DNA of 6,140 nucleotides from Clostridia bacterium (GCA_900757905.1 CAAEPN010000136.1:1-6140), one strand, 5' to 3'. Counted from the stretch's first letter, positions 1 through 5,832 are shown. The notes: generated by a model from the letters alone, not told the origin. Numbers and translations are program-made.

Positions 1-6
1 AATAAA

Positions 7-120
7 CCCGTTCCCTTTCGGAAACTTTCCATTGCATAGAAAGTTTGCCCCTGTCGGGGCACCACGCTTCGCGTGCTTTTACTCCCTTGCAGGGAGTTTC
101 GAGGTTTTGCAAACCTCGAA
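7..120 (-). repeat. Hairpin-array repeat, left copy (inverted relative to the copy at 5867-5970)
   Basis: Six short stem-loops lie almost end to end. In plus-strand coordinates: 98-107/111-120 (10-bp perfect stem, loop TGC); 81-87/91-97 (7 bp, loop TGC); 63-67/71-75 (CACGC/GCGTG, triloop); 46-51/56-61 (TGCCCC/GGGGCA, tetraloop); 22-29/39-46 (AAACTTTC/GAAAGTTT, with inner pairs); and 10-15/20-25. Read on the minus strand, the same modules occur in the same order at 5867-5970 on the plus strand. The array lies downstream of the leftward operon, after its terminator. The last stem pairs fully only as minus-strand RNA (one G-U pair, GAAA tetraloop). No reading frame of credible coding quality crosses it. 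It is a dispersed mosaic repeat; its function is unknown. It may continue left of base 1. Confidence 0.85.
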
Positions 121-195
121 TCCGCGCACCGCAAAGACGGTTTCGCACAGGCCGCTTCGCGGCTTTTCACCTACTTTTAAAAAAGTAGGTGAAAA
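121..195. repeat. Additional hairpins between the array and the terminator
   Basis: A 5-bp GC stem with a TTC triloop lies at 151-163 (GCCGC/GCGGC). A near-perfect palindrome of 15-base arms follows at 164-178 and 181-195 (arm TTTTCACCTACTTTT). Its core TACTTTT/AAAAGTA also appears in the hairpin at 5972-6002, though there it lies on the far side of the shared array, so the modules look shuffled between sites. Bases 121-150 hold only a weak possible stem (ACCG/CGGT). No gene is seen here. The large palindrome is not followed by a clean T tract in either direction, so I do not call it a terminator. Confidence 0.7.
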
Positions 196-240
196 AATAC
201 CTTAGGGAACTTTCTGCAAGTCAGAAAGTTCCCTAAGATA
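192..240 (-). terminator. Rho-independent terminator of the leftward secreted-protein operon
   Basis: A perfect 16-bp stem is formed by 201-216 (CTTAGGGAACTTTCTG) and 222-237, with a 5-base loop. Read on the minus strand it starts about a dozen bases after the stop codon at 249-251 and is followed by TATTTTTT (plus-strand 192-199), a proper U tract. The 10-base string GAAAGTTCCC in the stem also occurs in the hairpin array at 5947-5956, so the terminator may share origin with the repeat modules. Confidence 0.85.
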
Positions 241-248
241 AATCCACA

Positions 249-881
249 TTATTGGTAACACCAATATAAGACGGTCTTTCCCGATTCTGCCGGCATCTTA
301 AAAACATACGATCTACCGGCGCTTTCGGAATCTTTGTAAACTTCCGTTTTATCCGTCAGTGCCGTCAATTCCCAAAAATCATACGTTTCGGAAAAATGCT
401 TTAAATCGCATGTATTCTCTGCACTAACCGGCTGAAAAGAATCGCAAAGAATCTTTTCCAGATCCGCGTCATCTGCATCACAAACAAGCTTCATAGCCGC
501 TTCAACGGAATCGCCGGTGTTGATCCCTTGCGTCATGTTCGGCGTGATCTTGTATGCAAACTCTGAAATTTCCGCAGAATCCGGCATATTGACTTCAAAC
601 CACTCCAACCATTCTTTCGGCTCGGTTAACACAACCGGCTGTTGATTGTTCCCGTCCCAAATGACAGCCGCACCGGCCTTTTCAAGCGTTTCTCTGGACG
701 GTACATAAATTTTCCCGTCTATTTCTACCGGTGAAAGGTCATAAGAAACCGGATCGCCCTTGTAAAATATCCGTGCTTTCGACTGTACTGCCGTCAACTG
801 CGCAGTCGCATATGCCGTGCAAATACAAACCGCTGAAACACACCCGGCAAGTATTGCCAATAATCTTTTCTTATTCATCAT
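249..881 (-). CDS. Secreted stalk-domain (copper amine oxidase N-like) protein, paralog A
   Basis: A 210-residue exported protein of unknown function. Residues 1-28 look like a Sec signal peptide (MMNKKR, hydrophobic core, then AYATA before Q28). Residues 36-84 match the copper-amine-oxidase-N-like stalk domain, with a DGKIYVPSRETLEKAGAAV stretch like the usual GxxYVPxR pattern; this domain is a structural or wall-binding module and does not imply oxidase activity. Residues about 88-210 form a second domain with P100-x-S-A-x5-A-Y110, Y167-D-F-W170, E180-V-Y182 and Y206-x-C208, all also present in the neighbouring paralog. Four cysteines (134, 146, 158, 208) follow the signal peptide. The ribosome site GGAGG (887-891) is 5 bases from the first ATG and 8 from the second, so translation may begin at M2. 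It lies 23 bp after its paralog, in the same operon, and is followed by a strong terminator. Confidence 0.85.
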   Translation of the reverse strand: MMNKKRLLAILAGCVSAVCICTAYATAQLTAVQSKARIFYKGDPVSYDLSPVEIDGKIYVPSRETLEKAGAAVIWDGNNQQPVVLTEPKEWLEWFEVNMPDSAEISEFAYKITPNMTQGINTGDSVEAAMKLVCDADDADLEKILCDSFQPVSAENTCDLKHFSETYDFWELTALTDKTEVYKDSESAGRSYVFKMPAESGKTVLYWCYQ

Positions 882-904
882 ACTTTCCTCCGTCTGTATT
901 TACG

Positions 905-1534
905 TTAACGGCAAACATACATTTCATAAGTGCCTTCGCCCGGAACAAGAAGAATATAAAGTTTAACGGTTTTTACACGCTGCCCTCTTGTTACACCTGT
1001 ATACACTTCAATCTGTTCCGATTCCGGCACATTCCACCAATCGTATTCCGTCTTGGCATACGTGGTCAGATCTTTCAAATTTTCTTCTCTGTCCTCTGCT
1101 TGTGTATACCGCTGCAACAGACACTGCTTCATATACTCCAAATCGTTCGTTGCAAACGAAATCTTCGCCGCAAAATGCTTTTCTTTATCTTCGTCTACCG
1201 AATAAGCGGAATTTATCACCTTAGCGGACGACGGAAGTTCGAAATCAAAAAGTTCCGTAAAAGCGGCTTCGGCGCTCAGATAAGTTTCATCGATATAAAT
1301 ATTTCCGTTTTCGTCTTTTGTGTATACAAGACCATAAAAGTCCGCAAGCTCTTTCAAAGAAACATAGCGGCGGTTATCGATCTCGATCTCACTTTCCGTT
1401 TCTAAGGAATAGCCGTCGTACACCGTGTTATTTTCGGGAAACCATGCCGTACAAGTTTGCTGTTCGGCTGAAGCGGCAGCAAGCAGCGCGCCAAGCGAAA
1501 GTCCGGCAGTTAAAACGCAAAAGAGCTTTTTCAT
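905..1534 (-). CDS. Secreted stalk-domain (copper amine oxidase N-like) protein, paralog B
   Basis: A 209-residue exported protein of unknown function and first gene of the leftward operon. Residues 1-23 are a signal peptide (MKK, hydrophobic core, cleavage probably after AAASA). Residues about 30-82 form a degenerate stalk-like domain (IEIDNRRYVSLKELADFYGL). The C-terminal domain carries P101-x-S-A-x5-A-Y111, Y164-D-W-W167, E176-V-Y178 and Y206-x-C208, matching paralog A in order and near-equal spacing. Overall identity between the two is low, so the duplication is old. Cysteines 138 and 208 roughly match 146 and 208 of paralog A, which suggests, without proof, a shared disulfide. The start is supported by AAAAGGAGA (1541-1549), 6 bases upstream of the ATG. 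The promoter is at 1577-1605. Confidence 0.85.
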   Translation of the reverse strand: MKKLFCVLTAGLSLGALLAAASAEQQTCTAWFPENNTVYDGYSLETESEIEIDNRRYVSLKELADFYGLVYTKDENGNIYIDETYLSAEAAFTELFDFELPSSAKVINSAYSVDEDKEKHFAAKISFATNDLEYMKQCLLQRYTQAEDREENLKDLTTYAKTEYDWWNVPESEQIEVYTGVTRGQRVKTVKLYILLVPGEGTYEMYVCR

Positions 1535-1576
1535 AAGATTTCTCCTTTTCGCAAATTATAATAAATTTATAACATT

Positions 1577-1605
1577 ATTGTAACATATAGAATAAAGTAA
1601 GTCAA
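1577..1605 (-). promoter_or_regulatory. Sigma-A-type promoter for the secreted-protein operon
   Basis: On the minus strand there is a -35 box TTGACT (1600-1605), a 17-bp spacer and a -10 box TACAAT (1577-1582). Transcription should start near 1570, giving a leader of about 36 bases before the ATG at 1534. The -35 box lies inside an inverted repeat shared with the divergent holA promoter. Confidence 0.85.
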
Positions 1606-1631
1606 GTATCAAATTTTCGGTCACTTGACTT
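1599..1631. promoter_or_regulatory. 9-bp inverted repeat joining two divergent -35 boxes (possible operator)
   Basis: AAGTCAAGT (1599-1607) and ACTTGACTT (1623-1631) are perfect reverse complements with 15 bp between them. Each arm contains the -35 hexamer of one of two divergent promoters. The hexamers alone explain six matching bases per arm; the extra three (GT inside, A outside) extend the symmetry. It could be an operator for a dimeric regulator or simply mirrored promoters. No regulator gene is in view. Confidence 0.5.
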
Positions 1632-1653
1632 TATCCTCAAAACATGATATCAT
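1625..1653 (+). promoter_or_regulatory. Sigma-A-type promoter for holA-GNAT
   Basis: The -35 box is TTGACT (1625-1630), the spacer is 17 bp and the -10 box is TATCAT (1648-1653). Transcription should start near 1660, leaving a leader of about 20 bases with the ribosome site GGAGG at 1670-1674, six bases before the ATG. Confidence 0.85.
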
Positions 1654-1680
1654 ATAAAAAACCCCAGCCGGAGGCATATC

Positions 1681-2799
1681 ATGGCAAAAGGATTCGATAA
1701 AGATATCGCAAATATTCATGCCGCAAACGCGGCCGAGCTCAAAAACCGCTTGAAAACCGGCTCTGTTTCCGGTGCTTACCTCTTCTATGGCGATGAAGAG
1801 TACCTAAAACAGCATTATTCCGACGAACTCGTAAAATTCTGCGGCGACCGGAAATTAAACGTCCGTACCTTCTACGACGACGACTTTTCCTTGACCGATT
1901 TTTCCGACGCCTGCCGTACCAACGCCTCCATGGCCGTCAGTATGTTTGATACCGCTGATAGCGCCGATGATACGGTCTGCCGCATGATCCGCTTAATGTC
2001 TGTATCCTTTTCCGGTCTTTCCAAATCCGATGAAAAATACTTTTTATCTCAAATCGAGGATCCGGATGACGGCGTTATCATTCTTTTTTATCTTTATCCC
2101 GGCGAAGAGGATAAATTAAAATCCGATTTGTATAAAAAGATCACAAAATCTGCTCTTCCTGTCCTATTTCGCCATGAGACCTATGGCAGCAATATGCTAT
2201 TATCCTGGATATTGCGCCACTTTTCCAAAGCCGGTATCAAAGCCGACCGTCATGTCATTTCTTATTTTAACAATTATGTCGGCAACGATATGACGACCTT
2301 AAAAAATGAGATCGATAACTGTATCGATTATCTGCGCTTTCAAAACCGCGATACCTTAACGGTTGAGGATGTTGAATTTATCTGCAAAAAAAGCTTGAAT
2401 GCGCAAATTTTCGATATCTCCTCCAAAGCGTTGGACGGCGATATTGCCGGCGCTATGGCCGCCTATAAGATATTCCGGAAATCCGGCGAAAAAGAACTTT
2501 TGATTTATGGAACGCTTTCCAAGGCCGTATATGATATGTGTACGGTTGACCGACTTGCCGCAAGCGGTATGCCGGCCGCCGAAATCGTCAAAAAGACAGG
2601 TATGCGAGATTTTGTCGTGCGCAAGACCTTAAACACCGTTGCAAAGCGCAACAGGGAAACCGAAGGTTCTTATCCCGCCTATGCCGCAGAGGTAACGTTG
2701 GAATACGATTCTTTTTTAAAAAGCGGCCGGATCGACGGATACGATTTATTGGAAGAACTGATCTTCAAGTTAGCGTCTGGAAACAGAAAAGAGGAGTAA
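1681..2799 (+). CDS. holA: DNA polymerase III subunit delta (clamp-loader wrench)
   Basis: HolA is the delta subunit of the replicative clamp loader; it opens the beta sliding clamp so that it can be loaded on primed DNA. The 372 residues are slightly longer than typical (about 340-350). The AAA+-like N-terminal domain includes GAYLFYGDEEYLKQHY (31-46), the family's characteristic opening, and a domain I strand with DDGVIILFYLYP (129-140). The middle and C-terminal helical collar includes QIFDISSKALDGDIAGAMAA (242-261), a conserved delta signature. No functional Walker A is seen, as expected for delta. The start is set by GGAGG six bases upstream and a clear promoter. The GNAT gene follows 5 bp after the stop, and its ribosome site lies inside the last holA codons. 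Codons favour pyrimidine endings (GCC, TCC, ACC) more than the GNAT and recR genes do. Confidence 0.93.
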   Translation: MAKGFDKDIANIHAANAAELKNRLKTGSVSGAYLFYGDEEYLKQHYSDELVKFCGDRKLNVRTFYDDDFSLTDFSDACRTNASMAVSMFDTADSADDTVCRMIRLMSVSFSGLSKSDEKYFLSQIEDPDDGVIILFYLYPGEEDKLKSDLYKKITKSALPVLFRHETYGSNMLLSWILRHFSKAGIKADRHVISYFNNYVGNDMTTLKNEIDNCIDYLRFQNRDTLTVEDVEFICKKSLNAQIFDISSKALDGDIAGAMAAYKIFRKSGEKELLIYGTLSKAVYDMCTVDRLAASGMPAAEIVKKTGMRDFVVRKTLNTVAKRNRETEGSYPAYAAEVTLEYDSFLKSGRIDGYDLLEELIFKLASGNRKEE

Positions 2800-2804
2800 G
2801 AAAA

Positions 2805-3245
2805 ATGAGTTTAAATGTAAGAAAACTGACCTTAAAGGACCGGGAAGAATTTCTTGAAATGAGTCATGCGTTTTATAAATCGGACGCAGTGCTGCATGAA
2901 ATTGACGAAAGCTGTCACATATATGCGTTTGAAGAGATGATGAAGAGCGACTTATATTTGATGGGTTATATTTTGGAGGATGGCGGCGAAACGGCAGGCT
3001 ATGCGGTTTTAAACAAGATGTTTATGCGCGAAGTCGGCGGTATGGTAGTATGGATTGAGGAATTGTATATTTTACCGGGACATCAGGGAAAAGGGTTAGG
3101 CAGCGCGTTTTTTGCGTGGCTTGAGAAGAATGTGCCGGCGGTACGGTATCGGTTGGAGGCCGAGCCGGAAAATGTACGTGCCATGTCGTTATACAAGCGT
3201 CTTGGCTATGAAGTCTTACCTTATGTGCAGATGATAAAGGAATAG
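2805..3245 (+). CDS. GNAT-family N-acetyltransferase
   Basis: A 146-residue single-domain acetyltransferase that moves an acetyl group from acetyl-CoA to an unknown amine. Visible elements in order are the N-terminal strand and helix (VRKLTLKDREEFLEMSHAFY, 5-24), the central strands ending in WIEELYILPGHQGKGLGSAF (83-102), where QGKGLG (94-99) is the pyrophosphate-binding Q-x-x-G-x-G/A motif A, and motif B NVRAMSLYKRLGYE (123-136). The length fits a minimal GNAT. It is not clearly RimI: the usual RimI landmarks are absent, so the substrate is left open. It starts 5 bp after holA with GAGGAG (2791-2796) inside the holA end, so it is probably translationally coupled. Alanine codons are mainly GCG, unlike GCC-rich holA. 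A hairpin containing its own stop codon follows. Confidence 0.9.
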   Translation: MSLNVRKLTLKDREEFLEMSHAFYKSDAVLHEIDESCHIYAFEEMMKSDLYLMGYILEDGGETAGYAVLNKMFMREVGGMVVWIEELYILPGHQGKGLGSAFFAWLEKNVPAVRYRLEAEPENVRAMSLYKRLGYEVLPYVQMIKE

Positions 3246-3267
3246 GCAGAATGCCTATTCCTTTATT
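3234..3267 (+). terminator. Stop-codon-embedded hairpin, probable terminator of holA-GNAT
   Basis: A perfect 15-bp stem is formed by 3234-3248 and 3252-3266 (core AAAGGAATAGGCA), with a GAA loop; a further G-T pair is possible at 3233/3267. The GNAT stop codon TAG (3243-3245) lies inside the left arm. The 3' T tract is short and broken (CCTTTATTG), so termination may be partial. The arm is symmetric enough to act from either side, but no converging gene is present. Confidence 0.6.
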
Positions 3268-3285
3268 GCGGCTTTGCCTATAAAT

Positions 3286-3342
3286 GCTTGCGGAGCAAGC
3301 GGTCTATTCACGCGAAGCGTGGCGTATTTGTACACGCTTCGC
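3286..3342. repeat. Small hairpin cluster in the GNAT-kinase gap
   Basis: There is a 6-bp stem GCTTGC/GCAAGC (3286-3291/3295-3300) and a 5-bp stem CACGC/GCGTG (3309-3313/3317-3321). The 13-base string CACGCGAAGCGTG is identical to the minus strand of the array module at 63-75. A competing 10-bp stem pairs 3312-3321 (GCGAAGCGTG) with 3333-3342 (CACGCTTCGC), so the two folds exclude each other. The rest of 3268-3409 shows no gene. The modules resemble those of the flanking arrays but lack the full array order. Confidence 0.65.
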
Positions 3343-3409
3343 ATGTACCGGTAAAGGGCGGCTTCACACAGAAAGAATCCCAGATTTACAGATATTTACG
3401 AAATGCTTA

Positions 3410-3438
3410 TTGAAAAATGCAATCTTTTGTGTTAAAAT
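3410..3438 (+). promoter_or_regulatory. Sigma-A-type promoter for the kinase-recR operon
   Basis: The -35 box TTGAAA (3410-3415), a 17-bp spacer and the -10 box TAAAAT (3433-3438), preceded by TGT, give an extended -10 promoter. Transcription should start near 3445, leaving a leader of about 50 bases that carries the hairpin at 3471-3488. This promoter separates the kinase from holA-GNAT. Confidence 0.8.
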
Positions 3439-3470
3439 AATATGATAGGAAAAATATCTCTTTCTCCCTT

Positions 3471-3488
3471 ATTCCTTCCGAAAGGAAT
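3471..3488 (+). promoter_or_regulatory. Hairpin sequestering the kinase ribosome binding site
   Basis: ATTCCTT (3471-3477) pairs perfectly with AAGGAAT (3482-3488) around a four-base CCGA loop. The right arm contains AAGGA, the only Shine-Dalgarno-like string upstream of the kinase ATG at 3498, about 10 bases away. If it folds, the leader hides the site and lowers translation. The stem is AT-rich and short, so the effect may be mild or temperature-dependent. Confidence 0.5.
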
Positions 3489-3497
3489 GCTTAAAAT

Positions 3498-5150
3498 ATG
3501 CTTAAATCCAATTTTTCAAGATATTTGGTCACTTTCGCTCTCCTTATCTTCCTTTCTTTTCTGACAATAACCGCAATTACCTCTTACATCACTTTCGAGT
3601 ACGCAAAAAATAATAAGATCACCCTTACCAATAAACTCTCCGAAGCTGTCTTTGAAGAGATTAACGACGGATTGGAAGAATATAACGGCTCCTTTAACGC
3701 CACTATTCTCCGCGTGCGAAATCAGTTTACCTACGCCGACCGCTTCGCAAAAACACTCGAATTCTTTATCTTTATTACTGATACAAAAGGTACTATTCTC
3801 TATTCCTCCGGTACGGATCCCGATATGCACCTTCCCTCCCGCATTCCCTCCAAAACCGTTAAATCTTTTCTCGCAAATCCTACCGATACGCGTTATAACA
3901 GCCTCGGCGGCTTTTTGCCACAAAAATACTATAATACATCTTTTCTCATTAAAAACCCCAATAATCCCGATTCCGATATTCTCGGCGTACTCTTTATCAG
4001 TACTCCCTCCACCGGTATCGACCATACCGTCGGTCATATGATATCCGCTATCGTTATCGCTCTTATCTGGGTGTTCGGCGCGGCTTTTACCGCTCTTTAT
4101 TTCATCAGCGAACGTTTAAATAAACCGATTCTTTTGCTTAAAGAAAAATTCGAAACCTTTGCCGGCGGCGATTTTACTGTCCGTATGCCGCAAACCGGCG
4201 TTTCCGAAATCGACCGGATCGGCGATTCCTTTAACGATATGGCCGCCTCCCTCGAAAAAATCGAAAATTCACGCCGTACCTTTCTCTGCAATATCTCACA
4301 TGACTTACGTACTCCTATGACCGGTATCCAAGGCTTTGTAGAAGCAATTTTGGATGGTACCATCAAGCCGGAAAACGAAAAATATTATCTTTCGATCATT
4401 TCTAAGGAGATCAAACGCTTATCCCGTATGGTCAATGAGCTACTTGATATTTCCCGTATCGAAGCCGGTACGCTCCGATTAAATAAATCCGTGTTCGATA
4501 TCTGTGAAATGGCGCGGCTTATCGTCATTTCTCTTGAAGAACGGCTGCTTACAAAAAATATCGAATTTAACTTAACGGCAGATAATTATCATTCTTTTGT
4601 CTATGCCGATAAGGACTCTATCTATCAGGTTCTATATAACCTTATCGATAATGCCGTTAAATTCACAAATGAAAACGGCCGGCTGCATATCACAGTCACA
4701 CATGACGTCATCGAAACCGATGAAAATACAAATGCAATCAAAAACGAGAATTTAAAGTACCATATTTCGGTCTATAATACCGGTATCGGCATTCCGAAGG
4801 ACGCGCAAAGCCACATTTTTGACCGTTTCTATAAGACCGATAATTCACGCGGAAAAGATAAGACCGGCATTGGTATCGGTTTGTTTATCGTAAAGACCGT
4901 GATTGAACTGCATGAAGAGCAAATTGAAGTTTCCAGCGTGGAAAATGAATACTGTGAATTAACTTTTACGCTTCCTTATGCCGAAAAACCGGCAAAAAAT
5001 GCCGTAAACGATTCGTTTGCGCCGCCGAATGTTATGCCGCTTAAGCAAAATACGGCGGAAAGCAGAACCGAAACGATCGATGAGATCAAGAAAAATCAGA
5101 TCGAATCGGATGAGAATCCGGATGAGGATTCAGAGAAAAAGCCCGAATAG
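3498..5150 (+). CDS. Membrane sensor histidine kinase (HAMP-HisKA-HATPase)
   Basis: A 550-residue sensor kinase that should autophosphorylate on a histidine and pass the phosphate to an unseen response regulator. TM1 is about 9-31 and TM2 about 181-203. The roughly 150-residue extracellular segment has PAS/Cache-like strands (FIFITDTKGTILYSS, 90-104; DILGVLFIST, 160-169). HAMP spans about 201-255. HisKA has the H box NISHDLRTP with H268 as phosphoacceptor. The HATPase has the N box (N381, N385), G1 NTGIGIP (427-433), the F box (441-444) and G2 GIGIG (457-461), so all catalytic boxes look intact. A hydrophilic insert (about 402-420) and an acidic Glu/Asp/Lys/Asn tail (about 497-550) go beyond the core. 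Domain order resembles PhoR/ResE kinases. It has its own promoter and a partly hidden ribosome site. Normally a regulator precedes such kinases; none is here. recR follows by 30 bp. Pyrimidine-ending codons dominate its first two thirds. Confidence 0.93.
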   Translation: MLKSNFSRYLVTFALLIFLSFLTITAITSYITFEYAKNNKITLTNKLSEAVFEEINDGLEEYNGSFNATILRVRNQFTYADRFAKTLEFFIFITDTKGTILYSSGTDPDMHLPSRIPSKTVKSFLANPTDTRYNSLGGFLPQKYYNTSFLIKNPNNPDSDILGVLFISTPSTGIDHTVGHMISAIVIALIWVFGAAFTALYFISERLNKPILLLKEKFETFAGGDFTVRMPQTGVSEIDRIGDSFNDMAASLEKIENSRRTFLCNISHDLRTPMTGIQGFVEAILDGTIKPENEKYYLSIISKEIKRLSRMVNELLDISRIEAGTLRLNKSVFDICEMARLIVISLEERLLTKNIEFNLTADNYHSFVYADKDSIYQVLYNLIDNAVKFTNENGRLHITVTHDVIETDENTNAIKNENLKYHISVYNTGIGIPKDAQSHIFDRFYKTDNSRGKDKTGIGIGLFIVKTVIELHEEQIEVSSVENEYCELTFTLPYAEKPAKNAVNDSFAPPNVMPLKQNTAESRTETIDEIKKNQIESDENPDEDSEKKPE

Positions 5151-5165
5151 GATAACAAGCAGATA

Positions 5166-5172
5166 AAAGGAG
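5166..5172 (+). promoter_or_regulatory. Ribosome binding site that fixes the recR start
   Basis: AAAGGAG (5166-5172) overlaps the GTG at 5172, so that codon cannot use it. It sits 8 bases before GTG 5181 and 17 before ATG 5190, so GTG 5181 is the best start. Confidence 0.75.
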
Positions 5173-5180
5173 TGAAAGCC

Positions 5181-5819
5181 GTGGCCGGCATGGAAAATAC
5201 ATTTATACCGCCGCTTGAAAATTTAGCGGCACAGTTTCGCAAGCTGCCGGGTGTGGGACGAAAATCGTCCTATCGATTAGCTTTCGCGGTACTTGATTTT
5301 TCGGAAAAGGACGCCAAAGAATTTTCCGACGCGATTTTAGCGGCTAAACAGAAAATCACACGCTGCAAAATATGTCAGAACATTTCCGATTCGGAAATTT
5401 GTCCGATCTGTGCCGACAGAAAGCGGAATGCGCGTCAGATATGTGTAGTAGAAGATCCGCGCGATGTAGCGGCGATTGCAAAGCTTGGAGAATACGAAGG
5501 CGTTTTTCATGTACTTGGCGGACTTATTTCGCCGCTTGAAGGGAAAACGCCGGACAAACTGACGATAAAAGAATTGCTTACGCGCGTCAATGATCTGCTT
5601 GCGGACACATCGGCGTCGCATGAGAAGCCGGAGGTAATTCTTGCGACCAATCCCAGTGTAGAGGGAGACGCGACAGCGATGTATCTTGCGCGGCTTATTC
5701 ATCCGCTTGGTGCGAAGGTAACGCGGCTTGCCTATGGAATTCCGGTTGGCGGCGATCTTGAATATGCCGACGATGTAACGCTTGCGCGCGCCTTATCAGG
5801 GAGAAATGAAATTCGGTAG
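5181..5819 (+). CDS. recR: Recombination mediator protein RecR
   Basis: RecR works with RecO (and RecF) to load RecA on SSB-coated gaps during recombinational repair. From the GTG at 5181 the protein has 212 residues, slightly above the usual 198-201 because of a short N-terminal extension. In order: helix-hairpin-helix (FRKLPGVGRKSSYRLAF, 19-35); a C4 zinc finger with C62, C65, C74 and C77 (C-x2-C-x8-C-x2-C); a Toprim domain from about 87 with ICVVEDPRD (E91, D92) and ILATNPSVEGDATAMYL (153-169); and the C-terminal GIPVGGDLEYADDVTLARAL (186-205), a family hallmark. All expected motifs are present. The gene usually sits next to dnaX and the YbaB/EbfC gene; here it follows a sensor kinase, likely in one transcript, 30 bp downstream. 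A hairpin overlaps its stop. Confidence 0.95.
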   Translation: MAGMENTFIPPLENLAAQFRKLPGVGRKSSYRLAFAVLDFSEKDAKEFSDAILAAKQKITRCKICQNISDSEICPICADRKRNARQICVVEDPRDVAAIAKLGEYEGVFHVLGGLISPLEGKTPDKLTIKELLTRVNDLLADTSASHEKPEVILATNPSVEGDATAMYLARLIHPLGAKVTRLAYGIPVGGDLEYADDVTLARALSGRNEIR

Positions 5820-5832
5820 AATTTCGTTTCTT
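5801..5832 (+). terminator. Stop-codon-embedded hairpin after recR
   Basis: GAAATGAAATTC (5803-5814) pairs with GAATTTCGTTTC (5819-5830) around a GGTA loop: 11 Watson-Crick pairs and one U-G pair on the plus strand, plus A-T (5802/5831) and G-T (5801/5832) at the base. The TAG stop (5817-5819) lies in the loop and right arm. The stem is AT-rich and the following T run is short (TTTGAGG), so it may be a weak terminator or a 3'-end stabiliser. Confidence 0.5.

Noticed and set aside
164..195. Large palindrome as a bidirectional terminator.
   Set aside because: No T tract follows its stem in either direction, and the terminator at 192-240 already ends the leftward operon.
1..240. CRISPR array or insertion-sequence end.
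   Set aside because: The modules differ from each other and have no equal spacers; there is no transposase or cas gene and no clear target duplication.
840..881. Lipoprotein lipobox LAGC at residues 11-14 of paralog A.
   Set aside because: The hydrophobic stretch before C14 is too short and hydrophobic residues continue past it; a signal peptidase I site near AYATA-Q is more natural. A lipoprotein is not excluded.
731..1536. Open frames on the plus strand opposite the two secreted paralogs.
   Set aside because: They lie antisense to well-supported genes that have signal peptides, ribosome sites and a promoter, and show no domain.
3487..3497. ATG at 3487 as an alternative kinase start.
   Set aside because: It is out of frame with the kinase and lies directly at the ribosome site, so it cannot start this protein.
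3516..4366. Open frames overlapping the kinase N-terminal half on either strand.
   Set aside because: They are shadows of the kinase gene; the long open frames reflect its pyrimidine-rich codon use.
5172..5180. GTG at 5172 as the recR start.
   Set aside because: It overlaps the Shine-Dalgarno string AAAGGAG, so a usable spacing is impossible. GTG 5181 fits.
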